NCBI GenBank assembly: GCA_910574185.1
Contig: CAJSZQ010000010.1
Span: forward strand, 49,557-113,556
Direction: 5' to 3'
DNA length: 64,000 nt
DNA from: Lachnospiraceae bacterium
GTDB lineage: Bacteria; Bacillota; Clostridia; Lachnospirales; Lachnospiraceae
Shown: in pieces, positions 45,286 through 54,195 of the stretch
How positions within the stretch are numbered: position 1 is the first letter of the stretch
Layout: each line of letters begins with the position of its first letter
Program-made: the position numbers and the translations under genes
The notes under the pieces: generated by a model
The model's input: the letters and a program-made list of their open reading frames with translations, nothing else
The model's database searches: none
Told to the model about the DNA's origin: nothing

Positions 45286-45924
45286 ATGATTCCATCAAAA
45301 GAAGAATTGAATCATGCTCTAAAGATGCGTCATGGCGAAGCGTTGCACACCCGTATCTCAACAGCGGTAATCGCCGTCTGCGGACTTGGAGGCCTGGGCT
45401 CGAACATTGCCGTTTCCCTTGCACGTGCAGGCGTCGGAAAACTGATTCTTATCGACTTTGACCAGGTGGACGTCTCAAATCTGCACCGTCAGCAGTACAA
45501 AGCGTCTCAGGTAGGACTTGACAAAACGCAGGCGCTTTCCCAAAACCTGCGGGAAATCTCACCGTACATAGACCTTGAGACACACACTGTCCGTATCGCA
45601 GACGAAGATGACGTCAGAAAGCTTCTGTCCTCCGCAGACATTATCTGCGAAGCATTTGACCATGCAGAAGCAAAGTCCATGCTTACTAACGCGGTATTAG
45701 AACTGCTGCCGGATAAGTATCTCATCGCCGCCTCCGGCATGGCCGGCCTTGGCAGCGCAAATGCAATTCAGACCCGGCAGATTACCAGCCGTTTTTATTT
45801 ATGCGGCGACCGGCTCAGCGACGCCCATGAAGGTCTTGGGCTTATGGCTCCGCGCGTCATGCTTTGCGCAGCCCACCAGGCGCAGATGGCGCTTCGCATT
45901 CTGGCTTACGAATTTGAACCTTAA
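45286..45924 (+). CDS. thiF: ThiS adenylyltransferase ThiF
   Basis: 212 residues of the E1/MoeB/ThiF family. The nucleotide site AVCGLGGLGSNIAVSLARAG and the block LILIDFDQVDVSNLHRQQYK are clear. It is the short ThiF form common in Clostridia, without the Cys-x-x-Cys zinc site of MoeB. It activates the ThiS tail with ATP. Reading continues one base after thiS. Confidence 0.93.
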   Translation: MIPSKEELNHALKMRHGEALHTRISTAVIAVCGLGGLGSNIAVSLARAGVGKLILIDFDQVDVSNLHRQQYKASQVGLDKTQALSQNLREISPYIDLETHTVRIADEDDVRKLLSSADIICEAFDHAEAKSMLTNAVLELLPDKYLIAASGMAGLGSANAIQTRQITSRFYLCGDRLSDAHEGLGLMAPRVMLCAAHQAQMALRILAYEFEP

Positions 45925-45951
45925 TAACACTAGCTAAAAAGGAGAACTACG

Positions 45952-46722
45952 ATGCAAAACGATTCACTTAATATTGGCGGTCACGAATTTCAGTCCCGTT
46001 TTATTTTAGGTTCTGGTAAATATTCCCTGAAACTGATTGAAGCTGCAGTCAAAGACGCCGGCGCACAGATTATCACTCTCGCCGTTCGCCGCGCCAACAC
46101 CAAAGAGCAGGAGAATATTCTGGACTTTATTCCAAAGGGCGTCACCCTGCTCCCCAACACCAGCGGCGCAAGAACCGCCGAGGAAGCAGTACGCATTGCA
46201 AGGCTGGCGAGAGAACTTGGCTGCGGAGATTTCGTCAAAATCGAGATTATGCGGGATTTCAAATATCTTTTCCCCGATAATCAGGAGACCATCCGCGCAA
46301 CCGAGATTCTTGCCAGAGAAGATTTTATTGTAATGCCCTATATGTACCCGGATTTGAATGTTGCAAGAGACCTTGTAAACGCAGGGGCGGCCGCGGTCAT
46401 GCCTCTTGCCGCGCCAATCGGCTCCAACAGAGGGCTGGCCGCCGGAGAATTTATCCAGATACTCATTGATGAAATTGATCTTCCTATTATTGTAGACGCC
46501 GGCATCGGCAGCCCTTCCCAGGCATGTAAGGCTATGGAAATGGGCGCTGCAGCCGTAATGGCCAATACCGCTCTCGCCACCGCCGGAGATCTTCCTCTGA
46601 TGGCCGCCGCCTTCCGGCAGGCAATTGAAGCCGGACGAAACGCCTATCTGGCAGGTCTTGGAAGAATCCTGACCCGCGGAGCCTCTGCGTCCGACCCACT
46701 GACCGGATTTCTCCGGGACTAA
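45952..46722 (+). CDS. thiG: Thiazole synthase ThiG
   Basis: 256 residues, TIM barrel. It joins 1-deoxyxylulose-5-phosphate, dehydroglycine and ThiS-bound sulfur to the thiazole phosphate. The Schiff-base Lys is likely in [42 protein letters not shown] and [20 protein letters not shown] are family blocks. The start follows AAAGGAG, 27 bases after thiF. Confidence 0.95.
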   Translation: MQNDSLNIGGHEFQSRFILGSGKYSLKLIEAAVKDAGAQIITLAVRRANTKEQENILDFIPKGVTLLPNTSGARTAEEAVRIARLARELGCGDFVKIEIMRDFKYLFPDNQETIRATEILAREDFIVMPYMYPDLNVARDLVNAGAAAVMPLAAPIGSNRGLAAGEFIQILIDEIDLPIIVDAGIGSPSQACKAMEMGAAAVMANTALATAGDLPLMAAAFRQAIEAGRNAYLAGLGRILTRGASASDPLTGFLRD

Positions 46723-46806
46723 TGTATGAAAGATTTAATCCGGCAATGTAGTCAAAACCCCATCCGTTCAGAAATCGGATGAAAATGAAACCAGAGAGGA
46801 AATACG

Positions 46807-48099
46807 ATGAAACATACCGAACCGACACATGCAGAAACCACGACGAATAAAAGCCATTTTTTCATTGACTCTGAATACCTGTCTCCAAAGGCTCTTGAGA
46901 CAAAACATCGACTGGAAACAGACCCTTCCGCAAGAAAGAATCTCATGGAATACCTACCTGGCATGGAGCAGATTGAGTCTGACATATGCCGCGCTGTTAT
47001 GTCACAAATGAATTGTTACGATTATTCCAGATATACCGCAAAGGACGTAAAAACAGCTCTTGAACGTCCCGCCTGTACCATCGAAGATTTAAAAGCCCTT
47101 TTGTCTCCTGCAGCCGAACCATTTTTAGAGCAGATGGCACATCGTGCCAGACTGGAAACCAGCAGACATTTCGGTAATACCGTCTATCTATTTACACCTT
47201 TATATATTGCTAACTACTGTGAAAATTACTGCGTTTACTGCGGTTTTAACTGTTATAACCATATCAAACGCATGAAGCTCACCATGGAACAGATTGAGCA
47301 CGAAATGAAAATCGTCGCTGACAGCGGCATGGAAGAGATTCTGATTCTTACCGGAGAGAGCCGAACAAAAAGCAGCGTCGCTTATATAGGCGAAGCCTGC
47401 AAGCTTGCCCGTAAATATTTTCGTATGGTTGGACTTGAGATTTACCCGGTTAATACGGACGAATACCATTATCTGCACAAATGCGGCGCCGATTATGTTA
47501 CTGTTTTCCAAGAGACTTATGATACAGATAAATATGAGACTCTTCATCTTCTCGGTCACAAGCGGGTATGGCCTTACCGATTTGACTCTCAGGAACGCGC
47601 GCTGATGGGCGGTATGCGGGGAGTAGCCTTTTCCGCGCTTCTGGGACTGTCAGATTTCAGAAAAGACGCTTTGGCAAGCGCTCTGCATGTCTATTATTTG
47701 CAGCGTAAATACCCGCACGCAGAGATGTCTCTTTCCTGTCCCAGACTCCGGCCAATTATTAACAATGACAAAATTAATTCCCAGAATGTACGCGAGAAAC
47801 AACTCTGTCAGGTTTTATGCGCTTATCGCATTTTTCTGCCTTTTGTCGGAATTACCGTATCCTCCAGAGAAAGCGCCCGTTTTCGCAACGGTATTATAAA
47901 AATTGCCGCGACAAAGGTTTCCGCCGGCGTATCCACCGGCATTGGCGACCACGAAACCAAATACACAGGAAAGGAGACAGACGGCGCGCAGGGTGACGAG
48001 CAGTTTGAAATTGACGACGACCGAAGCTTTGATACAATGTATCGGGACATAGCTTCCGAAGGCCTGCAGCCCGTTCTGAACGATTATCTCTATGTTTAA
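46807..48099 (+). CDS. thiH: 2-iminoacetate synthase ThiH (radical SAM)
   Basis: 430 residues. The radical SAM cluster CENYCVYCGFNCYNHIKR (CxxxCxxC) binds the 4Fe-4S cluster that cleaves SAM; it splits tyrosine to give dehydroglycine for ThiG under anaerobic conditions. Further blocks are EEILILTGESRTKSS and VFQETYDTDKYETLH. The C-terminal BATS-type region ends in TMYRDIASEGLQPVLND. The start follows AGAGAGG. The stop overlaps thiE by eight bases. Use of ThiH, not glycine oxidase ThiO, suits an anaerobe. Confidence 0.95.
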   Translation: MKHTEPTHAETTTNKSHFFIDSEYLSPKALETKHRLETDPSARKNLMEYLPGMEQIESDICRAVMSQMNCYDYSRYTAKDVKTALERPACTIEDLKALLSPAAEPFLEQMAHRARLETSRHFGNTVYLFTPLYIANYCENYCVYCGFNCYNHIKRMKLTMEQIEHEMKIVADSGMEEILILTGESRTKSSVAYIGEACKLARKYFRMVGLEIYPVNTDEYHYLHKCGADYVTVFQETYDTDKYETLHLLGHKRVWPYRFDSQERALMGGMRGVAFSALLGLSDFRKDALASALHVYYLQRKYPHAEMSLSCPRLRPIINNDKINSQNVREKQLCQVLCAYRIFLPFVGITVSSRESARFRNGIIKIAATKVSAGVSTGIGDHETKYTGKETDGAQGDEQFEIDDDRSFDTMYRDIASEGLQPVLNDYLYV

Positions 48100-48646
48100 T
48101 ATCATATGCATAACCAATCGAAAACTATGTAATATTGACTTTCTTACACGTATAGAAGAAATTGCTTCCTCCCGCCCGGCGGGAATTATTCTCCGGGAGA
48201 AAGACTTAAACGAAACAGATTACGCCGTCCTGGCCGAACAGGTTATAGAAATCTGTCAGAGACATGACACGCCCTGTATTCTGCATAATTTCTACCAGAC
48301 CGCCATCCGGCTCGGCTGCCGCCGCATCCACCTGCCGCTCCCTGTTCTTGGCTTGCTCACAGACCGGGATAAAGCGGCATTTGACGTCGTCGGCGCCTCC
48401 TGTCATTCCATTGAAGACGCCCTGACAGCAGCAAAGCTTGGCTGCACCTACGTCACCGCAGGTCACATCTTTGACACCGATTGCAAAAAAGGCCTTCCCG
48501 GAAGAGGCATCCCCTTCCTGAAAGACCTTTGCACCCGCGTTCCCATTCCTGTATACGCCATCGGCGGCATTGCCCCGGCAAATATTGCCTCCGTAAAAAA
48601 AGCCGGCGCCGCAGGCGCATGCATGATGAGCGGCTTCATGACCTGA
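48092..48646 (+). CDS. thiE: Thiamine phosphate synthase / TenI-like protein
   Basis: 184 residues, short TIM-barrel form. FNIICITNRKLC, GIILREKDLNETDY, GRIHLP-like RRIHLPLPVLG and VYAIGGIAPANIASVKKAGA are ThiE/TenI blocks. Its last place in the thiSFGH operon agrees with thiamine phosphate synthase activity or the TenI-type thiazole tautomerase; length and sequence do not decide. No thiC, thiD or thiM is in the window. Confidence 0.85.
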   Translation: MFNIICITNRKLCNIDFLTRIEEIASSRPAGIILREKDLNETDYAVLAEQVIEICQRHDTPCILHNFYQTAIRLGCRRIHLPLPVLGLLTDRDKAAFDVVGASCHSIEDALTAAKLGCTYVTAGHIFDTDCKKGLPGRGIPFLKDLCTRVPIPVYAIGGIAPANIASVKKAGAAGACMMSGFMT

Positions 48647-49135
48647 TTACAGTTCAATCTCTATCCGCCTTCCGGTTCGCTGATACTGATGATAGTTCAC
48701 TCCCGCCGCATCAAACATCCGCATAGACGCCTGCACTCTCGGCGTACCGTCATACTTGTTACTGTCATAAATAACTTCTTTTATTCCACTCTGGATAATC
48801 GCTTTCGCACATTCATTACAGGGAAATAAAGACACATACAGCTTTGCCCCTTCTAAGCTCCCGCCCCTGTAATTTAAGATTGCATTCAGTTCACTATGTA
48901 CCGTATAGAAATACTTCGTCCTCAGCTCATCCTCATCCTCCCTGAGCCATGGAAACAAATCATCCGAACACCCCGTTGGGAAACCATTATACCCCATAGA
49001 CAGAATCTTATTATCCTGACTCACAATACAACACCCAACCTGGGTATTCGGGTCCTTCGACCGGGCTGCCGACAGCTTTGCAACCCCCATAAAATACTCA
49101 TCCCAGCTAATGTAATCCTCTCTTTTCATCCCCAC
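48647..49135 (-). CDS. dCMP deaminase (ComEB type)
   Basis: 162 residues. The zinc deaminase motif reads TVHSELNAILNYRG (His-x-Glu, with Ser in place of Ala) and LFPCNECAKAII (Cys-x-x-Cys). RSKDPNTQVGCCIV and ILSMGYNGFPTGCSDD identify the dCMP deaminase group, which makes dUMP for thymidylate synthesis. The stop abuts the thiE stop from the opposite strand. Confidence 0.92.
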   Translation of the reverse strand: MGMKREDYISWDEYFMGVAKLSAARSKDPNTQVGCCIVSQDNKILSMGYNGFPTGCSDDLFPWLREDEDELRTKYFYTVHSELNAILNYRGGSLEGAKLYVSLFPCNECAKAIIQSGIKEVIYDSNKYDGTPRVQASMRMFDAAGVNYHQYQRTGRRIEIEL

Positions 49136-49202
49136 TTTCGTACCTCCATCCGCGATGTCTAAGCAATAACTCTTTTCTCAGGTAAGTATACCACTTTTCA
49201 TA

Positions 49203-49883
49203 CTATTTTTCTATATAGGCCTTGATTCCTTCCACAATCGCTTCCGCTATGCTTTCCTGATATTCTTTATCCTTCAGAAGCTCTGCTTCTTCCCAATTAC
49301 TCAAAAATCCGCACTCCACGATAATGGTCGGAGGTTCGGTTCGCTTCAACAGATAATAGGTATCATTCGCCTTGGCCTTGCGGTTATTATCCGTATTCAG
49401 GCTAAGCAGAGCCTTCTGCATTACTTCGGCAGCCTTTTTCCCATCCTCTGAGTGGCTGTAATAAAAAACCTGAGCTCCCTTAACCCCCTCCTGATGATAA
49501 CTGTTCTGATGAATACTCACCGCAAGCGCCGGTTTCGTTTCGTTAATCATCGCCACTCTGGCTTTCATATCCCCTACCTTTGTTGCCTGGCCGTCCCGAC
49601 CTGTAAGCATAGTATCCTTTTCTCTTGTCATTACCACGTCAATCTTTTCCTTTTTCAGCAATTTTTGTACCCTCTTGGCAATTTCAAGATTCACCGTTTT
49701 CTCTTCCACATCGTTGACCCCTATTTTTCCCGGATCGGAACCTCCATGTCCTGGGTCCAGAACGATTGTTACCTTCTCATTCTTCACCTGGTTGCTGTCC
49801 ACATATTTACTGATTGTTCTACTGACAAAGACAAGTGCTGCAAGCACCAAAATTGCCGCAGCTAACTCTATTTTCTGACGCAA
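49203..49883 (-). CDS. N-acetylmuramoyl-L-alanine amidase (Amidase_3, CwlD-like)
   Basis: 226 residues. An N-terminal membrane/signal segment (IELAAAILVLAALVFVS) precedes the Amidase_3 domain: VLDPGHGGSDPGK (zinc His), VEEKTVNLEIAKRVQKLL, LAVSIHQNSYH (zinc His) and TIIVECGFLSNWEEAELL (catalytic Glu). Size and plan resemble CwlD, which works on spore cortex. The start is TTG 49883; its ribosome site GGAGG is buried in a long hairpin that follows the upstream gene. Confidence 0.9.
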   Translation of the reverse strand: MRQKIELAAAILVLAALVFVSRTISKYVDSNQVKNEKVTIVLDPGHGGSDPGKIGVNDVEEKTVNLEIAKRVQKLLKKEKIDVVMTREKDTMLTGRDGQATKVGDMKARVAMINETKPALAVSIHQNSYHQEGVKGAQVFYYSHSEDGKKAAEVMQKALLSLNTDNNRKAKANDTYYLLKRTEPPTIIVECGFLSNWEEAELLKDKEYQESIAEAIVEGIKAYIEK

Positions 49884-49885
49884 AA

Positions 49886-49935
49886 ATATCCTCCGGCAAC
49901 ATATATCAGTTAAATATATGCCCGCCGGAGGATAT
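49886..49935 (-). terminator. Long hairpin that contains the amidase ribosome binding site
   Basis: Perfect 12-base outer arms ATATCCTCCGGC/GCCGGAGGATAT and inner arms CATATAT/ATATATG, followed by TTTTTGCG when read leftward. It looks like an intrinsic terminator for the GH18 gene, but the descending arm holds the GGAGG of the amidase gene, only six bases before its TTG start. Confidence 0.75.
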
Positions 49936-49947
49936 CTATGCTTTCAT

Positions 49948-51759
49948 TTAATTTGTATATTGGAGAATCACATCCCAGATATCGGATGTCTCCTGTCCCA
50001 GACGCCATGCTGCGGTTCCTGCAAGACCATAATCTTTCATCAACTGTAGTCTTGGCTGCAGGGAATCTGCATCCTCAAGCCACACTTTATAGGTGCTTCC
50101 TTCCGCCTCCCATGTAGCAAAATTCTGCTTTGTCTTATCATCCCATGTCACCTCAGCGCCAGCCTGTGAAACTACATATTGTGCTTCTTCCATGCTGTAT
50201 GCTGTGCTTTCCACGTTCGTCGGATATTCCGCCTCATCTGTTCCAGCCTGGGCCGCAAGCTCCGACTCGGTCTTCGGCGTTTCCTTCCACACTCTTGTGA
50301 AGAACGGAACCGCATTGATAACCTTATTCGCCGGGACTTCTTCCACCGTCTTGGCAATTCCATTCTTCACAAACTCATAAGAAGCTACAGACCCCGCCTC
50401 AGGAGAACCGCCATAGTGCTCATCATACCCCATAATTATAACATAATCGGCAAACACTCCTTGTTCTTTTCTGTGATACTGCTGATTATATGCCTGCGGA
50501 ACATAATTATCCACCGATAATACCAGACCATTCTGTCTGCACTTAACAGACAGCTCCCTGATAAACTGAATATAATGCTCTCCGCACTCCGTAGAAATCT
50601 TCTCAAAATCCACGTTAATTCCATCAATTCCGCTGGAAAGCGCCGCTGCAATCAATTGATTAATCAGGTTGTCTCGATTGGATGTATGACTGAGCAGCTC
50701 GTAGGACTCCTCAAAGGAATTAATTCCTCCGTCGAAATCCCGAATTGCCGCCCACACCTCAATACCAGCCTGATGTGCGTAATTCACATAATCCGAACCT
50801 GCAATAGATTGGATATTCCCCGCTGTGTCTGCAACATGGAACCAAGTCGGAGAAATAGTATTCAATCCCTTCGTCTGAGCAATCAGTTCCAGAATACCTC
50901 CGTTCGCATCGTAATTAGTCACATTACACCAAGCCATATTAATGATATGGTCTCTGGAAATATTCGTATACTCCGGCTCTGTGTAATCTCTAGTAATCTT
51001 TTCTGTTGTCTCATTCTTCAGATTCTTCTTACGGATATAGCCAATAAAGCCGTCATCTGTCCGAACCTTCTTCCAGTCGCCTTCGTCCTCAATCACGCGA
51101 ACTTTGTCTTTCTTCTTCACTTCTGTCAGCACCGGGCTCTTCACTCCGCCCTGATAGCGGACCTGGGTTTTCCGCTTCACCTGCGCCACATTCACATCAC
51201 CAGTCTCCGTCCCTATCATGATACGGCCTGGATTATCATAGATTTCAAAATCCATACCGCTATACCGTTTAACAAAGTCTAAGGCAATATAAGCCGTACT
51301 TCCCTCTGCTTTTAAAATGACATAGTCTTCACTATTCTTTTGTTTGGAAACGGAATATTCTTTACTTCCTACGCCTACCGATACAATATCATTCGGCAGA
51401 ACATAGAGCAGCATATTCTCGTTTGAATCCCAGTAGAACCTTTCGTTGATATAATCGCGTACAATACTGTATTCTACATATACCTTGCCTTCCCAAAGTC
51501 TTCCCCGCGGTTCCAGCACCTGATTGTCTACGATAACGGCAAGCTGATTCTCATTTTCAATCCCATAATATTCATCCAGATCAGCCTGTTCCTTGGTCCC
51601 ACCATACCGTCTCCACAGCAAAAGCGCTGCAACAATTCCTATTAATAATATAATAAAGAAAATAATCTTCAGCATCAGATTTCTCTTACGTCTGCGCTTC
51701 GACTGCCTTCTTCCGCGTGTTCTTCTTCGCCTCTGATCCATAATCCGCCTTTGTTCCAT
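49948..51759 (-). CDS. Membrane-anchored GH18-type glycoside hydrolase with SH3 domain
   Basis: 603 residues. A basic start and a membrane anchor at about 28-50 (LMLKIIFFIILLIGIVAALL) are followed by a copper-amine-oxidase-N-like repeat region, a bacterial SH3 domain (VRVIEDEGDWKKVRTDDGFI) at about 210-250, and a GH18 barrel from about 270. The catalytic motif reads DGINVDFEKIS with Glu near residue 387; Asn replaces one Asp of the DxxDxDxE pattern. Relatives such as YdhD and SleL act on cell wall or spore cortex. The gene precedes the CwlD-like amidase on the same strand. Confidence 0.9.
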   Translation of the reverse strand: MEQRRIMDQRRRRTRGRRQSKRRRKRNLMLKIIFFIILLIGIVAALLLWRRYGGTKEQADLDEYYGIENENQLAVIVDNQVLEPRGRLWEGKVYVEYSIVRDYINERFYWDSNENMLLYVLPNDIVSVGVGSKEYSVSKQKNSEDYVILKAEGSTAYIALDFVKRYSGMDFEIYDNPGRIMIGTETGDVNVAQVKRKTQVRYQGGVKSPVLTEVKKKDKVRVIEDEGDWKKVRTDDGFIGYIRKKNLKNETTEKITRDYTEPEYTNISRDHIINMAWCNVTNYDANGGILELIAQTKGLNTISPTWFHVADTAGNIQSIAGSDYVNYAHQAGIEVWAAIRDFDGGINSFEESYELLSHTSNRDNLINQLIAAALSSGIDGINVDFEKISTECGEHYIQFIRELSVKCRQNGLVLSVDNYVPQAYNQQYHRKEQGVFADYVIIMGYDEHYGGSPEAGSVASYEFVKNGIAKTVEEVPANKVINAVPFFTRVWKETPKTESELAAQAGTDEAEYPTNVESTAYSMEEAQYVVSQAGAEVTWDDKTKQNFATWEAEGSTYKVWLEDADSLQPRLQLMKDYGLAGTAAWRLGQETSDIWDVILQYTN

Positions 51760-51887
51760 AGTCTACCTCCTATTGCCTTGTTACAGGTTAGTCACTGACC
51801 TCTCTGCAACATCGCTTTTCTATTATATCAATAAAAGTGTTGACCGTCATTATATTTCGACATTTTTTTTAATAAATAGGAGGGCAC

Positions 51888-52112
51888 TCACTTCTCCTGC
51901 AGATTAATGTGATAGAAATACAGCTCTTTCAAATCCCCCTTATCATTCAATATATAATCCCTCATATACCCGGAATCCTCCTTCAGCATATGCGCCTTTA
52001 CTATCTGAGTAGGACTGGCCGGATTTCCCTCCATCTCCATGTATACTCCTTTTCTCTCATACCGGTTTAATTCGTTGAACAGTTCCTGGTATTCCTTTGT
52101 CTCCGACTTCAT
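51888..52112 (-). CDS. Small protein of unknown function
   Basis: 74 residues, acidic and soluble: KEYQELFNELNRYERKGVYM and MRDYILNDKGDLKELYFYHI. ATG 52112 follows GAGGAGGTC, a strong site; the frame is open to 52145. No family recognised, but the size and regular codon use support a real gene. Confidence 0.65.
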   Translation of the reverse strand: MKSETKEYQELFNELNRYERKGVYMEMEGNPASPTQIVKAHMLKEDSGYMRDYILNDKGDLKELYFYHINLQEK

Positions 52113-52441
52113 GACCTCCTCCTCTTCAATGCATAACTTCCCCAATCACAGGACATAAAATGCCAAAAACCGGAAGCGCATGTGATATATTACCCGGTAC
52201 AGAAAATATGCCTGCATTGATTCATGTAATTTTTCAAAAAATCCGTCTGGGAATCTGTTAGGCTGCTGCATACGAGTTCACCTGTATCAACAACCCTGTT
52301 GAAAATCATCTGAAATAAATCTGAACTAAAAATGTTAAAAATCTGATATGTTGAAAATGCTCCTGCTTGGGAATACTATTTTCTGTACGGCTATTATATA
52401 TCAGTTCTTATGTTAACGCAAGCAGTTTTTTATTTATTTTA
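52113..52441. other. Intergenic region with no recognised gene
   Basis: About 330 AT-rich bases between divergent genes. Apart from the mecA promoter at its right end I see no RNA, repeat or coding frame. Confidence 0.45.
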
Positions 52442-52471
52442 TTGAACATTTACAAGCTACTATGCTATACT
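52442..52471 (+). promoter_or_regulatory. Promoter of mecA
   Basis: TTGAAC at 52442-52447 and TATACT at 52466-52471, 18 bases apart, 21 bases before the start codon. Confidence 0.75.
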
Positions 52472-52492
52472 GTCTAAAAGGAAGTGATAATT

Positions 52493-53224
52493 ATGAAGAT
52501 TGAAAAGATCAATGACAATCAGATACGCTGTACACTTACGCGGGCTGATTTGGCCGACCGCCAGTTAAAACTAAGCGAACTGGCATATGGCACAGAAAAA
52601 GCAAAATCACTTTTCCATGATATGATGCAGCAGGCAGCCTACGAGTGCGGCTTTGAAGCAGAGGACATTCCTCTTATGATTGAGGCAATTCCTGCATCCG
52701 CAGATTCTATTGTGCTGATTATTACAAAAGTAGAAGATCCGGAAGAACTGGATACCAGGTTTTCCAGATTTGCTCCTACGGCAAATGGAGACTGGGATAA
52801 CAGGCGTGACGCTGCTTCCCTTAAGCTGGAAGGCGCAGAAGATATTCTGAACCTTCTTGGCAAGGTCAAGGAAAGTATTGCCGCCATTCCACAAGAACAA
52901 GCGCCAGAAGAAAATACGCCTCAAAAGCGAACCGACTTAAGGCTGTTTTCATTCGCTTCTATGGATGGCGTGATTTCTGCTGCCCAGCTTCTTGGCAGCA
53001 TGTATTACGGTTCCAATACCTTATATAAAGATAACAGTTCAGACATGTATGTTCTGGCTCTCACACAGTCTGAGCATACGATTAATGACTTCAGCCGAAT
53101 TTGCAATATGTTGTCTGAGTATGGCTCCTTGGAACATTCCTCCGGAGCGTCCCTTGCATATCTGGAAGAACACTGTGAAGTTGTTCTGTCCGCTGACGCG
53201 GTACAACAGCTTTCACAAATTTAA
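52493..53224 (+). CDS. mecA: Adaptor protein MecA
   Basis: 243 residues. MecA brings substrates to the ClpC-ClpP protease. The N-terminal MKIEKINDNQIRCTLTRADL substrate-binding part, an acidic linker of about 50 residues, and a C-terminal ClpC-binding domain (LRLFSFASMDGVISAAQLL, SLAYLEEHCEVVL) match the clostridial form. ATG 52493 follows AAAGGAAG; the frame is open to 52484. Confidence 0.92.
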   Translation: MKIEKINDNQIRCTLTRADLADRQLKLSELAYGTEKAKSLFHDMMQQAAYECGFEAEDIPLMIEAIPASADSIVLIITKVEDPEELDTRFSRFAPTANGDWDNRRDAASLKLEGAEDILNLLGKVKESIAAIPQEQAPEENTPQKRTDLRLFSFASMDGVISAAQLLGSMYYGSNTLYKDNSSDMYVLALTQSEHTINDFSRICNMLSEYGSLEHSSGASLAYLEEHCEVVLSADAVQQLSQI

Positions 53225-53239
53225 CCCATTTTGCTTTCG

Positions 53240-53370
53240 GAACAAAGGTTCGCCACACGCACCTTCGCGTTTAAATATTTGCACCAGCGCTGCTTTTGTT
53301 CTGCGCGTAACCGCGCACCGTCCCGAATGGTTTTGTAATATCAGGAACGATGTTTCCTGTTATTACAAAA
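53240..53370. repeat. Dispersed element A2 (GC block plus palindrome)
   Basis: A 40-base palindrome (53331-53370; 17-base arms around GATG) preceded by a GC-rich block with CGCGT, GCGC and CGCACC words. The layout matches the element at 62374-62497. It overlaps the A-run of the next terminator. Confidence 0.7.
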
Positions 53371-53472
53371 AAGGGCTGTGAAAAAGTCACGACTTCCTGC
53401 GGTTCGGAATGCAACGACACATTCGTTACCTTCCGAACCGCAGGAAAAGACTTTTCTCACAGCCCTTTTTTA
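53366..53472. terminator. Very long bidirectional terminator between mecA and the DUF1858 gene
   Basis: Outer arms AAAAAGGGCTGTGA/TCACAGCCCTTTTT and a perfect 16-base inner pair TTCCTGCGGTTCGGAA/TTCCGAACCGCAGGAA make a hairpin of about 100 bases with U-runs in both directions. The genes on each side are convergent. Confidence 0.85.
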
Positions 53473-53524
53473 TCTTGCAATCTTGTGAAACGGCCGAAGC
53501 CCGTTTGTTCATAGAAAATGTCTG

Positions 53525-53737
53525 CTATGCATTCAGAATTGCATTCAGCTTCTCTGTCAACAGGTCCGCATCAATACCGTGTACCATAGCGGCTTCCTCA
53601 ATAGATTCACCCTGAGAAGATGGACATCCGATACAATGCATTCCTATCTCCATAAGAGCTTTTGCAACATCCTCAATCTTATCTCCACTGGTCATTAATA
53701 ATTCGCCAATTGTTGTCTCCTTATTAATCTGTGCCAT
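53525..53737 (-). CDS. DUF1858 domain-containing protein
   Basis: 70 residues. [20 protein letters not shown] and [20 protein letters not shown] (Cys-x-x-Cys) are the DUF1858 pattern, a small helical domain often found with redox or hybrid-cluster proteins. ATG 53737 follows GGAGGAGG. Function unknown. Confidence 0.92.
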   Translation of the reverse strand: MAQINKETTIGELLMTSGDKIEDVAKALMEIGMHCIGCPSSQGESIEEAAMVHGIDADLLTEKLNAILNA

Positions 53738-53759
53738 ATTATCGCCTCCTCCCTGCACT

Positions 53760-54133
53760 GGTAATCCTTATTATATCCAGTTTTGTCCATTGTGTAAACA
53801 TTTAAATGCTTTTTCTTCCCGATTTTTGACGATTCAAAAATCAAGATACATTTCAATTTTTTTCGACAAAATGCCAATTTTGTTATTTCTTTACAAAACA
53901 TTCGTTCTTTTGTTTTCCCTGAGTAATCAACAAAAATCATATGTTTTTATGTTGATAATGTTGATAACTTGCAAAAACCTGCCTATTTTCCACTCTTTTC
54001 ATGTCTTCTTGTGTTGATAACTTTTACATAGCCTATCGACAAATTATCCTACTATTTTGCATTTTTGTGTATTTTATATAAAGATTCGATTTTCGGGGAT
54101 ATGACATAATAGTTTTTATCTATTACATAAAAA
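53760..54133. other. AT-rich intergenic region
   Basis: About 370 bases of very AT-rich sequence between the DUF1858 gene and the terminator of the NlpC/P60 gene. It contains GTTGATAA-type words (53950-54030) that resemble scattered TGTTGATAAC boxes, but no frame or RNA is evident. Confidence 0.4.
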
Positions 54134-54166
54134 ATCCCGCTATATTTTTGCAAAATATAGCGGAAA
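54134..54166 (-). terminator. Terminator of the NlpC/P60 gene
   Basis: Twelve-base stem CCGCTATATTTT/AAAATATAGCGG with a U-run when read leftward, 30 bases after the gene. Confidence 0.88.
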
Positions 54167-54195
54167 TTGTTTTACATTTTTGTTGTCAGAAAACT

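Noticed and set aside
53790..54030. Possible replication origin from TGTTGATAA-like words
   Set aside because: A few AT-rich near-matches occur, but no cluster of full DnaA boxes and no dnaA, dnaN or gyrase genes are nearby.
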